This document shows positions 1 through 12,595 of a stretch of DNA of 64,000 bases, piece by piece. The stretch comes from Paulownia fortunei. Lineage: Eukaryota; Streptophyta; Magnoliopsida; Lamiales; Paulowniaceae. Position numbers and translations under genes: made by a program. The stretch's first letter is position 1, and the number at the start of each line of letters is the position of its first letter. The notes beneath the pieces are model-generated. The model was not told the DNA's origin. It saw only the letters and a program-made list of their open reading frames with translations, and ran no database searches. The stretch lies in assembly GCA_019321725.1 (NCBI GenBank), contig CM033114.1, forward strand, positions 21,832,216 through 21,896,215, written 5' to 3'.

Positions 1-450
1 GTCCTCTAAATATCTATTTAAAGAATAATAAATCAAGAATTTTCATGATTGAAATTGTATCATCAAATCAAGTGTTTAAACCCATATGATTTAAAGCACA
101 TAATATGATAACGGGTGGGAATTAATTATAATTTTATATTTGTTTAAGTTTTCATTAGTGATGGGATTTATATTTTTTGTATTATAAGAAACAAATATTT
201 TCATTTTATTTTACTGTGTATACTTAAATATTTGAAAGAAAAATATAACACTGTCAAATACAATTGAATTCTATATCCAAATTCCATTTATTTTAAACAC
301 AAATATGTAAGGGGGTCCAAAACTACGATCCTAGAATTTCTAAGGGGGCTATAAGTAATTCCAAAGTTTCTGAGAGGTTATAAGTAATTTACACAAAAAA
401 ATTACATTTTTTCACATAAAAAACCTCCCTATTTTCTATTCCCCAAAATC
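1..450. repeat. Direct repeat, copy 1 (upstream copy of the LUC7 promoter block)
   Basis: This block is repeated in the same orientation at 1245-1689 with scattered substitutions and small indels. Shared landmarks include GTCCTCTAAATATC at the left and ACCTCCCT at the right. Copy 1 starts at the window edge, so its true left boundary is unknown. It has no coding potential. The right end of copy 2 reaches the presumed LUC7 leader, so copy 1 looks like a duplicate of the LUC7 proximal promoter. It could instead be one of a pair of ends of an unrecognised element. Confidence 0.8.
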
Positions 451-707
451 ACTCTTATTGAGTTTTGGTAATATTTGAAAAATAAAAATTTAATGTATAT
501 TTTTATTATTATTTTAAAAAATAGCAACTGAATATTAGTGGTATCGCATTATTATTTGAATTGAGATGATATTTTTTTTTAAAAAAAAAAATACTTTAAA
601 AAAATAAGTTATATTTTTTAGATAGAAAAATTATAGTAATAAATTTGATATAATATTAGTGTTAAATAATTTATCAAGTGACTTAATTAGAAATGTTATT
701 AAACAAT

Positions 708-832
708 GGTGAAAATGTTATCCTACTAAATAATTTTCTCTATGAATCAATGTATATTTTTTATTCAATATTGAATATTGGTGAAAATGTGAATCCTACT
801 AAATAATTTTCTCTGTGAATCAAGGTGTATTT
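708..832. repeat. Two-copy tandem repeat, 72 bp unit
   Basis: The stretch starting GGTGAAAATGT at 708 recurs at 780. Both copies share the core CCTACTAAATAATTTTCTCT with a few substitutions. It lies in the AT-rich spacer between the two large direct repeats upstream of LUC7. No gene is seen in 451-1244 apart from this repeat and a short TA run at about 1128-1151. Confidence 0.75.
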
Positions 833-1244
833 TTATTTTTTTTAAGGTATAATATATTTCATTTTGGTAATGTACTACTATGATTTGGGTTATGTGATTG
901 GGTGGTTGTTGCTATATTTACATGCAAATTTATTATCACGTGAAATATTATTTGCCTAGTTTGTAATTTTTTTAATTTTTATTTATAATATTTTATAAAT
1001 ACTAATGAGTTAAAACAGTTTTTTTGCATCCTATCAACCACGTAACAATTAAAAAAAAAACAGTAGAATTAGAGTATACGATATGATGTTCTCGTTTAAA
1101 ATAAGTGTTAATTTCCATACATTTACAATATATATATATATATATATATATTTTACAAATACATTAAACTCATTTAATACATCCATCATTGGCTCTCTAA
1201 TAAAATATAATCCCCTTTTGTAAATATAAATTATTCTATGTCAA

Positions 1245-1689
1245 GTCCTCTAAATATCTATTTAAAGAATAATAAATCAAGAAATTTCGTTATTGAAATT
1301 GTATCATTAAATCAAGTGTTTAAACTCATATGATTTAAAGCACGATAACAGATGAGAATTAATTATAATTATATATTTATTTAAGTTTTTATTAGTGATG
1401 GGATTTATATTTTTTGTATTACAAGAAACAAATATTTTTATTTTATTTTGTTGTATATATTTAAATATTTGAAAGAAAAATATAATATTGTCAAATACAA
1501 TTGAATTCTATATCCAAATTTCATTTATTTTAAACATAAAGATGTAAGGGGGTCCAAAACTACGATGCTAGAAGTTCTAAGGGGGCTATAAGTAATTCCA
1601 AAGTTTCTGAGAGGTTAGAAGTAATTTACACAAAAAAATTACGTTTTTTCACATAAAAAAACCTCCCTCTTTTCTATTCCCAAAAATCA
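1245..1689. repeat. Direct repeat, copy 2 (LUC7 proximal promoter)
   Basis: This is the second copy of the block at 1-450. It ends about 70 bp before the LUC7 start codon, so it probably contains the proximal promoter and part of the leader. It includes the paired motif in which AAGTAATT follows a GGGGCTAT or GAGGTTA stretch. Confidence 0.8.
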
Positions 1690-1693
1690 AACC

Positions 1694-1702
1694 AAACCCT
1701 AA
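1694..1702 (+). promoter_or_regulatory. Telo-box (AAACCCTAA) upstream of LUC7
   Basis: A perfect AAACCCTAA lies 58 bp before the LUC7 start codon. In plants this motif is common near transcription starts of translation and RNA-processing genes. Its position just past the end of the duplicated block means only the gene-proximal copy has it. Function is inferred from motif and position. Confidence 0.5.
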
Positions 1703-1759
1703 CACCCATTTTGCTGGTTCTGAAAGCGAGAAAGGTATAGGGTAGAAGAAGAAGAAGCA

Positions 1760-4700
1760 ATGGATGCGCTGAGGAAGCAACTGGATGTACTGATGGGAGC
1801 GAATCGAAACGGAGACGCTCTGGAGGTGACACGAAAGTACTATGATCGTGACGTCTGCCGCCTCTTCCTCGCCGGCGTTTGCCCGCACGAGCTTTTCCAA
1901 CTCACTGTGCGAATTTTATTTATTATCTTATAGTTTGACAAGTGGCGAAGATTGCCATTAATTGATATTCTACTGCTAGAAAGTGGTGTGAAGTTAGGGT
2001 TTACGCTTCAGTAGTGATTTTAGTGTTTTATTAATGAATCCGTGAATATTGTGAAGTTTTTATGTATATAAGTTTCGAAATGTTGAAGAAAATTAAGTTT
2101 GTGGATTTTGTAAATTTGAGATCAATAGTGGCGTTGGGTTTATTGTGTAAATGCATTTTTGTGTTTATTTATTCAGTTATTCATTTTTGGTGTAGAAAAT
2201 GGACAAGGGACCATGCCCCAAGGTGCATTCGTTGCAGCTGAGGAAAGAGTATCCTTTTTTTGGCGTAAATGTGCAATTTTAGTTGAAAGTTTTTTTTATT
2301 TTTTTGTGTGTTCGTGGAAATTAAATACTTATTCATTAAAATTTGTAATTATACTCATAATGTAAAGATGTGGTGATCAGAGCAGGAAAACTTACAGATA
2401 CTTGGGTCGGGAAGCTGTCAAATGTCGACATTGAAAATTCTTGGGAAAATAATCTCCTATGGCCTTATTGGATTGCCCTTGTAGCTAAAATGGAAGGAAA
2501 ATTTTAAATTTTTATGCTGTTATGATTATCTGATGTCTATTTGACTACTGTTCATATTCTTGATCAAGAGAATTGATCAATTAGAGGTTGATATTTTGTT
2601 GCATCATTGCTGTTGCTCATGAAAGAATTCGTTATTATCATATTTTTTGGAACAAGAGAATTCACCACTCAGGGGCTGGATATTTGTTGCATCACTGCAG
2701 TTGCTAATGAAAGTATTTGTTTATATCATATAATGTGGGCATGCTTTTATGTGATGAAGTGACTGATACTGTTGTTGTGTTATGCATCCTTGGAGTTTGA
2801 TTGTCCTTTGTGATACTTTAACTCTTCTTCAGATATGAGGAAGCAAAAGCAAAGGGTCTTGATAATTATGACAGGGATTTAGAGGATAACATAGATAGAC
2901 TTATTGTTGAGTGCGATCGTAAAATTGCAAGGGCTCTGAAGAGACTTGATGAAGAGGATGCTAAAGCAGCTATCGCGATCTCGGTATCAGAAGTTACCCA
3001 GGTAGATATCTGTATGCCAATATCTTCCCCTTCTGGTCCTTCCATTCACTATGCAATATAATTAGTAAATCTTGTGGAATTGCAGACATCGGAGACTATT
3101 GAGTTGTCAAAGCAAATTAAAGAGAAACTGAAAGAAGCCGATCAATTCGGTAAGTTTATCCATTATCTCGCATATTGTAATTGGAATTCATGGTTCACCG
3201 TAGATGATCTTATTCATGTTATGCAGAAATGTATGTATATTAATTTGGAGATCAACGTTATGATATAATGTATAGTCTTAATAGGTTAATTGGAATTATA
3301 CAAAATAGAAGGTCTTCATGTTATCTGCAATTTTCTCTGTGGCTTTCTTGTCCTGTCTTATTGTCGAACTTTTTCTTCACTTGATTTATTGTGATAAGTA
3401 ATATGAGCAATTACCCAATCTTACCAATGCACATCATCTGTGTGTGTAGAAATGCACTTTTATCTGGTTATGTTTCCGGTCCTGCTAATATTTATCTGAG
3501 GATGCTACTGAACATTATGTGGTTTTATAGACCTTGAAGGCAAGACAGACATGAAGATTCGAGCTCTGGAAGAAGTTGAAGAACTAAGAACGAAAAGAGC
3601 GGACAAGCAGGTTTTAAAGGCTTTGAGAAATTTACTTTTTTTTTTGTATCGATAAAAATGGTATAGCTGAAGGATAAATGTTGATTGTTGTTCACTGGCA
3701 GTCTATGCTTCTTTTGGATGCTTTCAACAAAGATCGTGCATCTCTTCCTCAGCCCCTGACAAATGCTTCTCAAGTGGCCCCGTTGCCAGCAGCTGTTCCT
3801 GATCCTCACATACAAGAAATGATTAACGAGAAGCTAAAGATAGCTGAAGATCTTGGTAAGATTTTTATTTGAACAATTTAAAACATATACATGCTCTATC
3901 TTGACATAAAAGGATTGATAAACAATGTTCATGATGAATTCATGCCGTGATTTCTTTTGTAATATATCTGCGGTTTTGGATTTATGCTCTTATTAATTTA
4001 TGTGGAAGTAGAAGCCTCTCATAGTTTATTATATTGAAGATGTGATGGCTGTGTTTCTTTTTATCATTTCATAGGAAGATATGCTATTTTGATTCCCATT
4101 TTCCTATTCTGAGGTGGGATTATCTAATACTGCTTAAGGGTTTGTACGGATGTAAATTTAATATATCTAGAGTGGAAAGGTTCATTTGGGTTAGGAACTT
4201 CGTAATATAGTTTCCCTATAATGGGATCATTTGCAAGATGTCAGTAAATCTAAGTAATAAGGCAGTGCTTGCTTATATAATTTTTTGGCAAAATTCTGCT
4301 AGCAAGATTTTTTTTGGGCAAGTTATGGTTGTTTGTGGAAAGTTTTGTTTAACCCTGAAGAAGAGTACTATTTACCCATTCTCACTTCTCAAACAACAGT
4401 CAATTTTTTGAACAAATATTTCTAAAAGAGACCTGGAAATGGGGAGAATGATGAATCTCAATAGTATTGTGATTTGAATACAACTTATTAAAATACTTTC
4501 TTCCTCAAATATCAACCACCATCACACTTTATCGTCAAAAGCTTAACCCATATGTAAAAATGGTGGATTCTGCCGAAATGAGGAGCTCCTGTTAACCAGA
4601 GTTTATCTCCCCCACTTCTAAACATTATAAGATTTAAAATGACACCCATTTCACCTATCTTTTACCATTTCTATGATTTTTCTATTTTGGGTTTTTTTGG

Positions 4701-7700
4701 CCTGTGCATTCGGCTTTGAAGAAATTCGTGAAGGAAAACCAGTTTCTGGTCATGGAGTGCTCTAATTTGTTGGCGGTGTGCAACCAGTGGGGGAGGGAGT
4801 GCTTGGAAACCACAAATTGGCTATGGATGCTCTAATTTTGCTATATATATATATTTATATATATTAATATATACATGTATACATATCGTGTATATATTTT
4901 CCTATATATAGGTATGTATGCACTTTCTTAGTTTGTTACCTTCTCGCCAAATTTATATAATTGTCGGTCTGTATATAAAAATATAAGTACTACATATACA
5001 ATTATATATATATATTCATGTTAATTGTACATATATGAAGTTTTGTTCATAAGATGCCAGCTATATTGTCCTTTAGTGCAACTTTTGTAGTAGAAATAAA
5101 GCACATTTTTTTCTGAACATACATGTACATATAAATATAATACATATATACTTATATTTATATATTCATATATATGTGTAAAATTTATATATGTGCCCTC
5201 ATAGATATATAGGAAGCAATTAACATAAATTGAAATGACTTAAATACATTATATTTCCAATACAAAAAAAAAAAGAAATATTGCCCAAATTTTTTTAATT
5301 CAAAACAAAAATTCTTACAAAAAAATTCACTTCCAAACAACATTCTATTTTTTTTTTATAAAAAATATCACATGCACACTTTCACACACAAAAAAAAATA
5401 AAAAATCACATCAACTATCATCATTATATTTTCATCCAACATCCAATCACACTCTCAAAACTCATTTTTCTTTTTCCAAAACAACTTTTCCTCACTATTC
5501 TTTATCAAAACGAAAATGAACGGAATGAAAGGACAAACAATCACACCCTAACCTTTTTGCTCTGATCCTCTGTTTGATAAAGTGTTTGTTTTTGGCTGTA
5601 AGCAAAAACTTTCTTAAAATTTGTGCATTTGGTGCATTTTTCAGGTGAACAAGGAATGGTAGATGAAGCACAGAAAGCATTGGAAGAGGCTGAAGCACTC
5701 AAAAAGGTTTAGATCTATTTCATTGAATTTCATTTAGCATGTTGCTCATGTGCAGATATTTTTGTTGCATTGTCATTCTCGGCTATTACTCTATTTTGTC
5801 CATCTTGGCCTGTCAAGTTGCCACTTTCTATTTCCGTTCCAATTTTCACTTGAAAGTTGGATATGTGCTTGAATTTGATTACTTTTTTTTTTCTCACTGT
5901 TGTTTGATCCAGCTGCCAGCGCGACAGGAACCTATACTGGATTCCACAAAGTACACAGCCGCTGATGTGCGCATTGTGAGTCCCCTGTGTCTCTATTCTG
6001 ATAATTTAGATTTAATAATCTGTTTAGTGCCATTTCCAGCTCTCCTTTGTTTGTTTATTTATGTATTTGGATACAATGTCGGCTAATTATAGTTCAGCCA
6101 CTTTCATGGAAAATATGGGGTAAACTAAGGCAATGGTTGTTTTGATTTTGGGTGTTTCGGGGGAAGGAATTTGGGAATGAAAGTAATGTTTGGTTTGGTT
6201 TTAGGGGAGATTTTTTTATTTAGATATATTGTCTTGCAAGTCTTTGTCTTTTTTAATGTAAAAGGAAGATGATATATGTTTGTAATAATATAATAATTGA
6301 ACAATATAATAATGTGATGTATAGCGGGCTCCATTTTGTTTTGGGTGAAGAATGGATTTGTTTGAGGGGAGAAGGAAACAAACGTGTTTTCTTTCCAGGA
6401 AAGATGTTTCTCCCGGAATGAAAACTAACATTCCCCAGGATATGGGGTACAGTTCTATTGTGGAGGATTCTTTCTATTTGTTGGAATTTACCAAGTCTGC
6501 AATTATGATGTCAGTTTCAATATGAAGCATTTCAAATTATTCTTGCCTATTGTTGTTTGAACATGAAAAAGTAAAGACTGATTGGAATTGTGTCTAATAT
6601 GTGATTCTGATACATTACTTTTTTTATGTACTTACAGACTGATCAGAAGCTTCGTGTCTGTGACATTTGTGGAGCATTCTTGAGTGTTTATGACAGGTAA
6701 ATGATTTGTTGATCTTCTGAGTTATAACATGTACTTCCTAGCATTAGGATGAGAAAGTAGTTATGAGAGTTTCGGGTACTTCATTGTTTGACCTGGCGAT
6801 TATACCTCCTTGTCACCAGCAGGCTTTTGGGCCCAGTTTTACGAGGATAACTTTTGCAGCTAAAGAATGTGCGTCATTTTCTGTTTTATGCTTGTCGATC
6901 ATGCTATTGTAACTAGAAAATTTATCAGGCTACTGTATTACAATTCGTTAATGTTATAGTACTTGAGCTTGTTATGACGAGATTTTGTGTATTTGGTTTT
7001 CAGTGATCGCCGTTTAGCAGATCATTTTGGTGGAAAGCTCCACTTAGGTTATATGCAAATTCGTGAAAAGCTAGCTGAGCTTCAGGTATGAACGCAAATC
7101 TACTATCTGCACTTATTCACTTAATTTTTTTTTCTTTTTTCGGAATTATATGATCTTTTGCTTGTCAATAAAAAATTGTCTACATCTTAAGGTGGAATTC
7201 TCTTAACTTGTATTTTCTATATACTTTTATATGATGTTATTAAGCTTAAAAACTCATTTGTTATTCTGTACACTTGTGCGATAGCAATTTGTTTGTTTGA
7301 TTTGTACAAAATATCAGCCATTCCTTCAATACCTAAGTGGGTACTCTGAATATTTTGGTTCAGGTGCTGCTATAATCTTTCAATTTCTTCTATTGAGATT
7401 CTCAGTTTACTTGTCCTCTGTGAGTTTTTCTTATCCTAGTAGACGAGTCTTTTTTTAATTACTTCAATTGTTGGATTATTGATGAAAATCCTTGTTCATC
7501 CGCAACATATTTGAGATTTGAGGAAACAAAAAGGCAAGTCAGCTGCAGGTAATCATCAGTAAGATTATGATGGTATGCTGTTTGAAGTTCTTGCAAGTAG
7601 AGTTAGAAACTAATGAGGAGAAGTCAGGAGGTTATTAGATCCATCTGGAAGTAAAATATAAGGCTTAAAATATTGGAAGGATAAACTTTAATTAAATAAG

Positions 7701-10320
7701 GATTAAGAATATAAGCTATGCTTAGCTTGACCAAGATGCAGCTTAAGTTAGTGTTATTTTGGCTTTTTGAGCCAAAAAGGTGTAATTTGCAAAGATTCTG
7801 TCGCATAAGATTTGCTTTCCATTGGACCAATGAAGGTGATATCCGTTGTGTGGTAGAGGTATTTATGCATTTGTAAAGCTGACTGCTATCATATTTTGTC
7901 ATCTTGAGATTCCGCCAGACATCATTTTAATGTGGGCCCTGTTCTAATTGGGAGGTGAAATTTTTCTTTCTTTTTGATGGCTGTTTCTTCTTGAGTGATG
8001 GATCGACGAAACCCACTCGTCCTATTAATAAGAAATGCAACCAAGGTAGTTTAGCATTTGCTATTTAAGCTGCACTCACAAGCGATTTCTGATCTAACTT
8101 CACTTGGTATCTCGCATAGACCAAGTATGATCGTGCTTGTTTCACCTGGCCTTTATATTACCAGCGTGCTTTCAGTTTCTGTATGCACTGTTTTTCGATT
8201 ATCCACTAGTTATAGAGTTCTCATTACTTTTTTATTCTTGGTTGTTAATTAAATTCCTTTAATTATTCAACATTTGAAAAGTTCTGGCTACTGTGCATAC
8301 CATGCCATATTTTTTTGAAGGAACAAAATTTATCTATTTAATATGCACCTCCAGGTGTCTATCATGAAAACTTACTTTTAATTTTGGCTGATTAAGAAGC
8401 ATAGACCATATCTTTTTCAACCGCATTTTGAAAAACATGTTTTCTTGAGAAACACATAAATTTAGAAATTTGTGTTTCCAACTGATAAATTTACTCTTTC
8501 TGGGTATGAGAAACAGAGATTGAACGAGGGGCATTTAAGTATCTCCGGTTGATTTGCACCTTCGGTGGGGGAAGGATATGCTTGTTTATCTCGATTATAT
8601 TTAACTAGGATGTATAGTAACATGTTATATCAAATATATTTTCTTTTTGATCATTACCAGGAAGAGAGAGACAAGAAACGTAAAGCCTTTGAAGAAGAGA
8701 GAAGGTTGATGTGAATTTTTTGTTACAACAGAACAGCAATTTCTTTTCTGTCGGCTTTCCAGTGATGTAGGAGTGATAACTTTCTAGTTTTATTCAGATC
8801 AAGAGATCGGAGAAGCCGGGACCGTGACACAGAATCTACCAAGGACCGTGATAAAGGTGATAGCCGTGAACGTGGAAGGGATTATGATAGTAGGAGCGGA
8901 GATCGTGATAGGCATTATGACCGCGACCGCGGTTATGATCGTGAGCGTGAAAGGGGGAGGGACAATTCTCGCAGCTATGACTCAAGGAGTCACCGAAGAT
9001 CTCGTTCCCGATCAAAAGAACGCTCAAGAGATTATGATCGCCACAGGTTCTGTATCTGATGCCTTACATTGTCTTTGTTGCTTCTGTTTGCCCCCCGATA
9101 TGGGTGTAGTCTCGGAATGAGTCTGTATTCAAATTGTTATTGTGCTTTTTATGACGATTATAAGCAGTTGGATCTGAAGATTGAATATGTAAGGTGCAGG
9201 TTTATTTATGAATCTGAAGTTCAGGTTCACAGTTTTATTTATGAATTAGAAGTTCATGTGTAATGAATTACTAGTCTTATTCTTTGGCAGCTTCAAGTTT
9301 TCTAGGTCGCCTGTTAAGGTGCTCAAAACTCTTGAAATATTACTGCATCCAACTACTTCTGCAGCTAAAGTGAGAAAACTATAAAAGTCAACTCAATCAT
9401 ATGACTAAGGCACAGCATATGAACTTTCTAAAATAGTTAAATTATTGGTTTATTTGCCAAATTACAGTATGCGTGGTAATTGGATTGTTGGTGTTATTAA
9501 AGCTTTCCATCATCTTGTCTTTTATCAAACAATAATTGGATAACATGTAGATGGAACCTTGCTTCTGAAACAAATCAACTGACGAGCATGCACTTAGAAA
9601 ATATCAGTATTAGTGCTGCCATTGGTTTTTCTTACATTGTTGCTTTCAATAGTGTGCTTGAAGCCGATGGTCCAACCATGCTTTCTTTCTCTTTCTTCGT
9701 GGTTTATATTCATTCCGTGATCTTGTTTCTTTCTTTCGAATGATTAGCAAGTGGTATATGTGACCCTGGTATAAATTAATTTCCTAAACGTTGGAGCCTG
9801 TAATTGGCGCGCTTGCCTGTCGGACTTCTGAAGGATGTTTCCCTTGTCAATTTGAAGGAGACACTTATGCCCTTGGTTTGTTGCTACAACTTTTCTGCGT
9901 TGCTGGCTGTCTTTTATCAGCCTTGCCATCTCTCTTTGTGTTAGCTCTTACGTTATTTCACTTTCTTTCCTTAACAGATTTTTCTCCTTTCTCTTTTCTC
10001 TTCTGTTTCTTGGGGCTGGGGAATTGAAGGTTGGGGTTTGGGTTGGTCAAGTACTCATTTGTAACACTTTTGCTTGATCCCCTTGTCTTCTTTCTGACCA
10101 GCCTCTTGTAGAATATAAAAATCTGTTGCTTTAGTTTTGGTCTCAGTTGCCCATTATGTAGGTACTATCTGATGGTTTTGATGGTTGAAATGTTTGGTGT
10201 GCTGTGTGTGTGAGGACATACAGATATCTTCAATTATTCAATCTCTCGTCTTGATATGTTTTTTTGTTTTTTTGGTGTCTAATGTGCCTTTTTCTTACCA
10301 GGCGATATGATAGGCACTAG
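1760..10320 (+). CDS. LUC7: LUC7-like U1 snRNP splicing factor
   Basis: Coding exons: 1760-1906, 2196-2248, 2833-3001, 3086-3149, 3531-3610, 3702-3855, 5645-5706, 5913-5975, 6638-6696, 7004-7085, 8661-8704, 8798-9046 and 10302-10320. They join in frame to 414 aa. LUC7 proteins bind U1 snRNP in the nucleus and help choose 5' splice sites. The protein begins MDALRKQLDVLMGANRNGD and has a CCCH finger (C33, C41, C56, H60). A helical central part follows (about 65-260), then a C2H2 finger (C272, C275, H291, H297) inside VCDICGAFLSVYDSDRR. The tail from about residue 325 is rich in RD/RS dipeptides and ends RRYDRH. The order and length fit the plant LUC7A/LUC7B type. All introns are GT-AG. Intron 6 (1.8 kb) is TA-rich with no recognisable gene. 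The last intron (1.26 kb) separates only six codons and may be alternatively processed. Confidence 0.95.
9291..9318 (+). other. Possible cassette microexon in the last LUC7 intron
   Basis: A 28 nt stretch is bounded by TTCTTTGGCAG on the left and GGTGCTC on the right. In the phase left by exon 12 it reads SFKFSRSPVK, an RS-like peptide. Including it would shift the last exon so that translation ends two codons into it. Retaining the intron without splicing would stop at 9057-9059. This is inferred from sequence only. Confidence 0.3.
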
Positions 10321-12001
10321 CTGGACAAACAAATCTTCATCTAGAGGATGGATCTGCAGTTTGTATTTTCTGTTTATCAACACTGGTATTCCATGTGAAG
10401 ATATTACTTGTTCTGCTTTAAACAAACTCTGAATTTCAAATACTGCTCCATTTGGTAGTGAAGGGTCAGTGTCTGTATGCTAGTTTCCTTAAAAACAGTA
10501 ACATTCGCTTCATTTGCTGGAATTGCACGACACTGAATGATTTATGTTTTAACAAATTTCTTAAACCTTTTTTGGGCAAAGCTTTGAGGAAGATTCAAGG
10601 ACCAATTACCCCAAGTTTGTACTATTTAATCCCCTCGGGCTCTTGATTTCCCTAGATTGGCGTATTTTTGTTGGCTAGGTTCTAAATTCGAACTGAATAC
10701 AAGGCAACCAAGATTTTATGCAGGTCAGGTTTATTGTTGTACTTTGTTTGCATCTGTAGTGGTACATTGAAATGGCCAAACAGGTAATTCTTCAGGCTTG
10801 ATGGGGAGTGAGTCCTTTCCTTTATTATTGTACCAAAGTCGTATTGTGATAGAGTTGGGAAAATTATAATGCTTCTATTAAACTTTTTATGTTTAATCCA
10901 CATTTCACAAACACAAATAGAGCTTAACGTCATGAAAAAACTTCAAATAAATACACTCCTAGATGGATTATTGTTTTGAATTTCGATGGAAATGCAGGTT
11001 CTTTTAGAGGCAATAAAATTACAATTGTAGCAGACTAATATGAAGTTTTTATTATTGAGAGAGGGTTATTTGGTAAATCTATTTATATTTAGAAACATAC
11101 CAAGGCCTTTTTTCAAAGGTCCTTGCACTTGAGAATATTGTAGGCATCCTCTTTGATGAATTATTGGTTTTGAGTTTCGCAAAAACCAGAAAGGGTCTTA
11201 ATTATGTTTGGATATTAAATTTTGGATAAATGAAATTTCAACCTCTCAAATTGATTATTTTGACATGTTATTTTTTAAAAATAATTTTTAAATATTTTGT
11301 TTCTTAAATTTAATCATTTTGGCACATTGTTGAAAGTAAATTTTAATTATTTTGCTCATTAATTTATATTTGTTATAGTACTTCAATTTTGCTCATTACT
11401 GCATGTTTTTTTTTTGTTTTTTTTATGCAAAGTAAAAGTAAAAAATAATGCATTGTAATAATTTTTTATTATTATTAATGTGAAGATTTTGCAAATGATT
11501 GTATTTTATTGTAAATAATGATGATATTTTAAAAAAAGTATTAGGGTATATATATTTTTTAATTTGTGTGGAAAGATATGAAAAAAATGTGTAACAAATT
11601 GATGAAAATTTAATTTAAAATTGATATTGAATGCGTAAAATACTAAAATAGATATAAGATTAAAACAACATATTTAAAATTTATTTTTGTGGTAAAAAAA
11701 TAAAAATAATTAATTTTTGAGTAGTGAAATGAATTTTAATGAGGAAAAGTTTGTGAATCAAAGTACAACATTATATCACTAAGTATGACACAAATATTTT
11801 TATTCATTATCTTATTTAAGTTCAACTTCCTTTCATAGTTGAAGGAAACAAAAGAGAAACAAATGAGAACCCCCCTCCCCCCATCCTCAAATTCACCCCT
11901 TGTTTTCCCCCTTCTCTCTAAGCCCTAACTTAAAAAAGAACCCGAAAATCGAAATCCTTCAACTGACGAACCCTCCCATTTTTCCACCAAAAATTCCCAA
12001 A
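10321..12001. other. LUC7 3' region and AT-rich intergenic DNA
   Basis: The first few hundred bases are presumably LUC7 3' UTR. From about 11200 to 11850 the DNA is extremely AT-rich, with no coding potential. The DUF538 leader follows, with a C-rich run just before 11885 and CTCTCTAAGCCC nearby. I see no gene or clear transposon. Confidence 0.6.
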
Positions 12002-12595
12002 ATGGCTTCCTATAATTACCCAACAGCAACAAAACTCACAATTTTAATAATAATATTCACATTAACCCTATCCACAGCGGCAGCAGCAGAAAATTCCCCT
12101 TCCAACGATCCCCACACCTCGCCGGCGACGTCGTTTTACGACGTCCTCAAATCCAACGCCCTACCAATTGGCCTCTTTCCCAAGGGCATCTCGGAGTTTT
12201 CCCTTGACCCCGCCTCTGGCCGCTTCGAGCTCCATTTGCTCTCTCCTTCCCCCTGCGACGCCAAATTCGAGACCCATGTCAGATACCAATGCAACATCAC
12301 GGGCAGCGTCAGTTACGGCAAGATTGCTAATTTGTCTGGGGTTGCTGCCCAGGAGCTGTTTCTCTGGCTGCCCGTGAAGGGTATTCAGGTGGATATTCCC
12401 AGCTCCGGATTGATTTACTTTGACGTTGGTGTGGTTTCTAAGCAGTTTTCGTTGTCGTTTTTCGAGACGCCCAAGGATTGTGATGCTATGAAAGGGGATG
12501 ATGGTGGAGATGATGTGGTGCTTTTGTTTGATGATCGTGATCGTGGGCGGATTGTTGAGGTTGGTATTTATGAATTCATGGATACTCCCTATTAG
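12002..12595 (+). CDS. Secreted DUF538 family protein
   Basis: This is an intronless gene of 197 aa. I chose the ATG at 12002 over the in-frame one at 11900: the upstream 34 residues look like untranslated leader, while MASYNYPTATK followed by LTILIIIFTLTLSTAAAA is a textbook signal peptide cut near residues 28-30. The mature part (about 45-180) has the DUF538 pattern: FYDVLKSNALPIGLFPKGIS, then F-L-hydrophobic strands, CDAKFETHVRYQCNITGSVS, and the end block SSGLIYFDVGVVSKQFSLSF. It has two N-glycosylation sites (NIT, NLS). Family members are small beta-rich apoplastic or endomembrane proteins; some affect trichome or shoot growth and stress responses, but no biochemical activity is settled. 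The acidic stretch near the C-terminus (DDGGDD, DDRDRGR) is a local peculiarity. Confidence 0.92.
   Translation: MASYNYPTATKLTILIIIFTLTLSTAAAAENSPSNDPHTSPATSFYDVLKSNALPIGLFPKGISEFSLDPASGRFELHLLSPSPCDAKFETHVRYQCNITGSVSYGKIANLSGVAAQELFLWLPVKGIQVDIPSSGLIYFDVGVVSKQFSLSFFETPKDCDAMKGDDGGDDVVLLFDDRDRGRIVEVGIYEFMDTPY

Noticed and set aside
4300..5560. Possible MITE in LUC7 intron 6
   Set aside because: The ends (GTTATGGTTGTTTG on the left, a partly similar inverted stretch near 5545) match too weakly; most of the similarity is AT richness.
8824..9120. 98-codon frame overlapping LUC7 exon 12
   Set aside because: It is an off-frame reading of the RS-coding exon; the correct phase gives the expected RD/RS tail.
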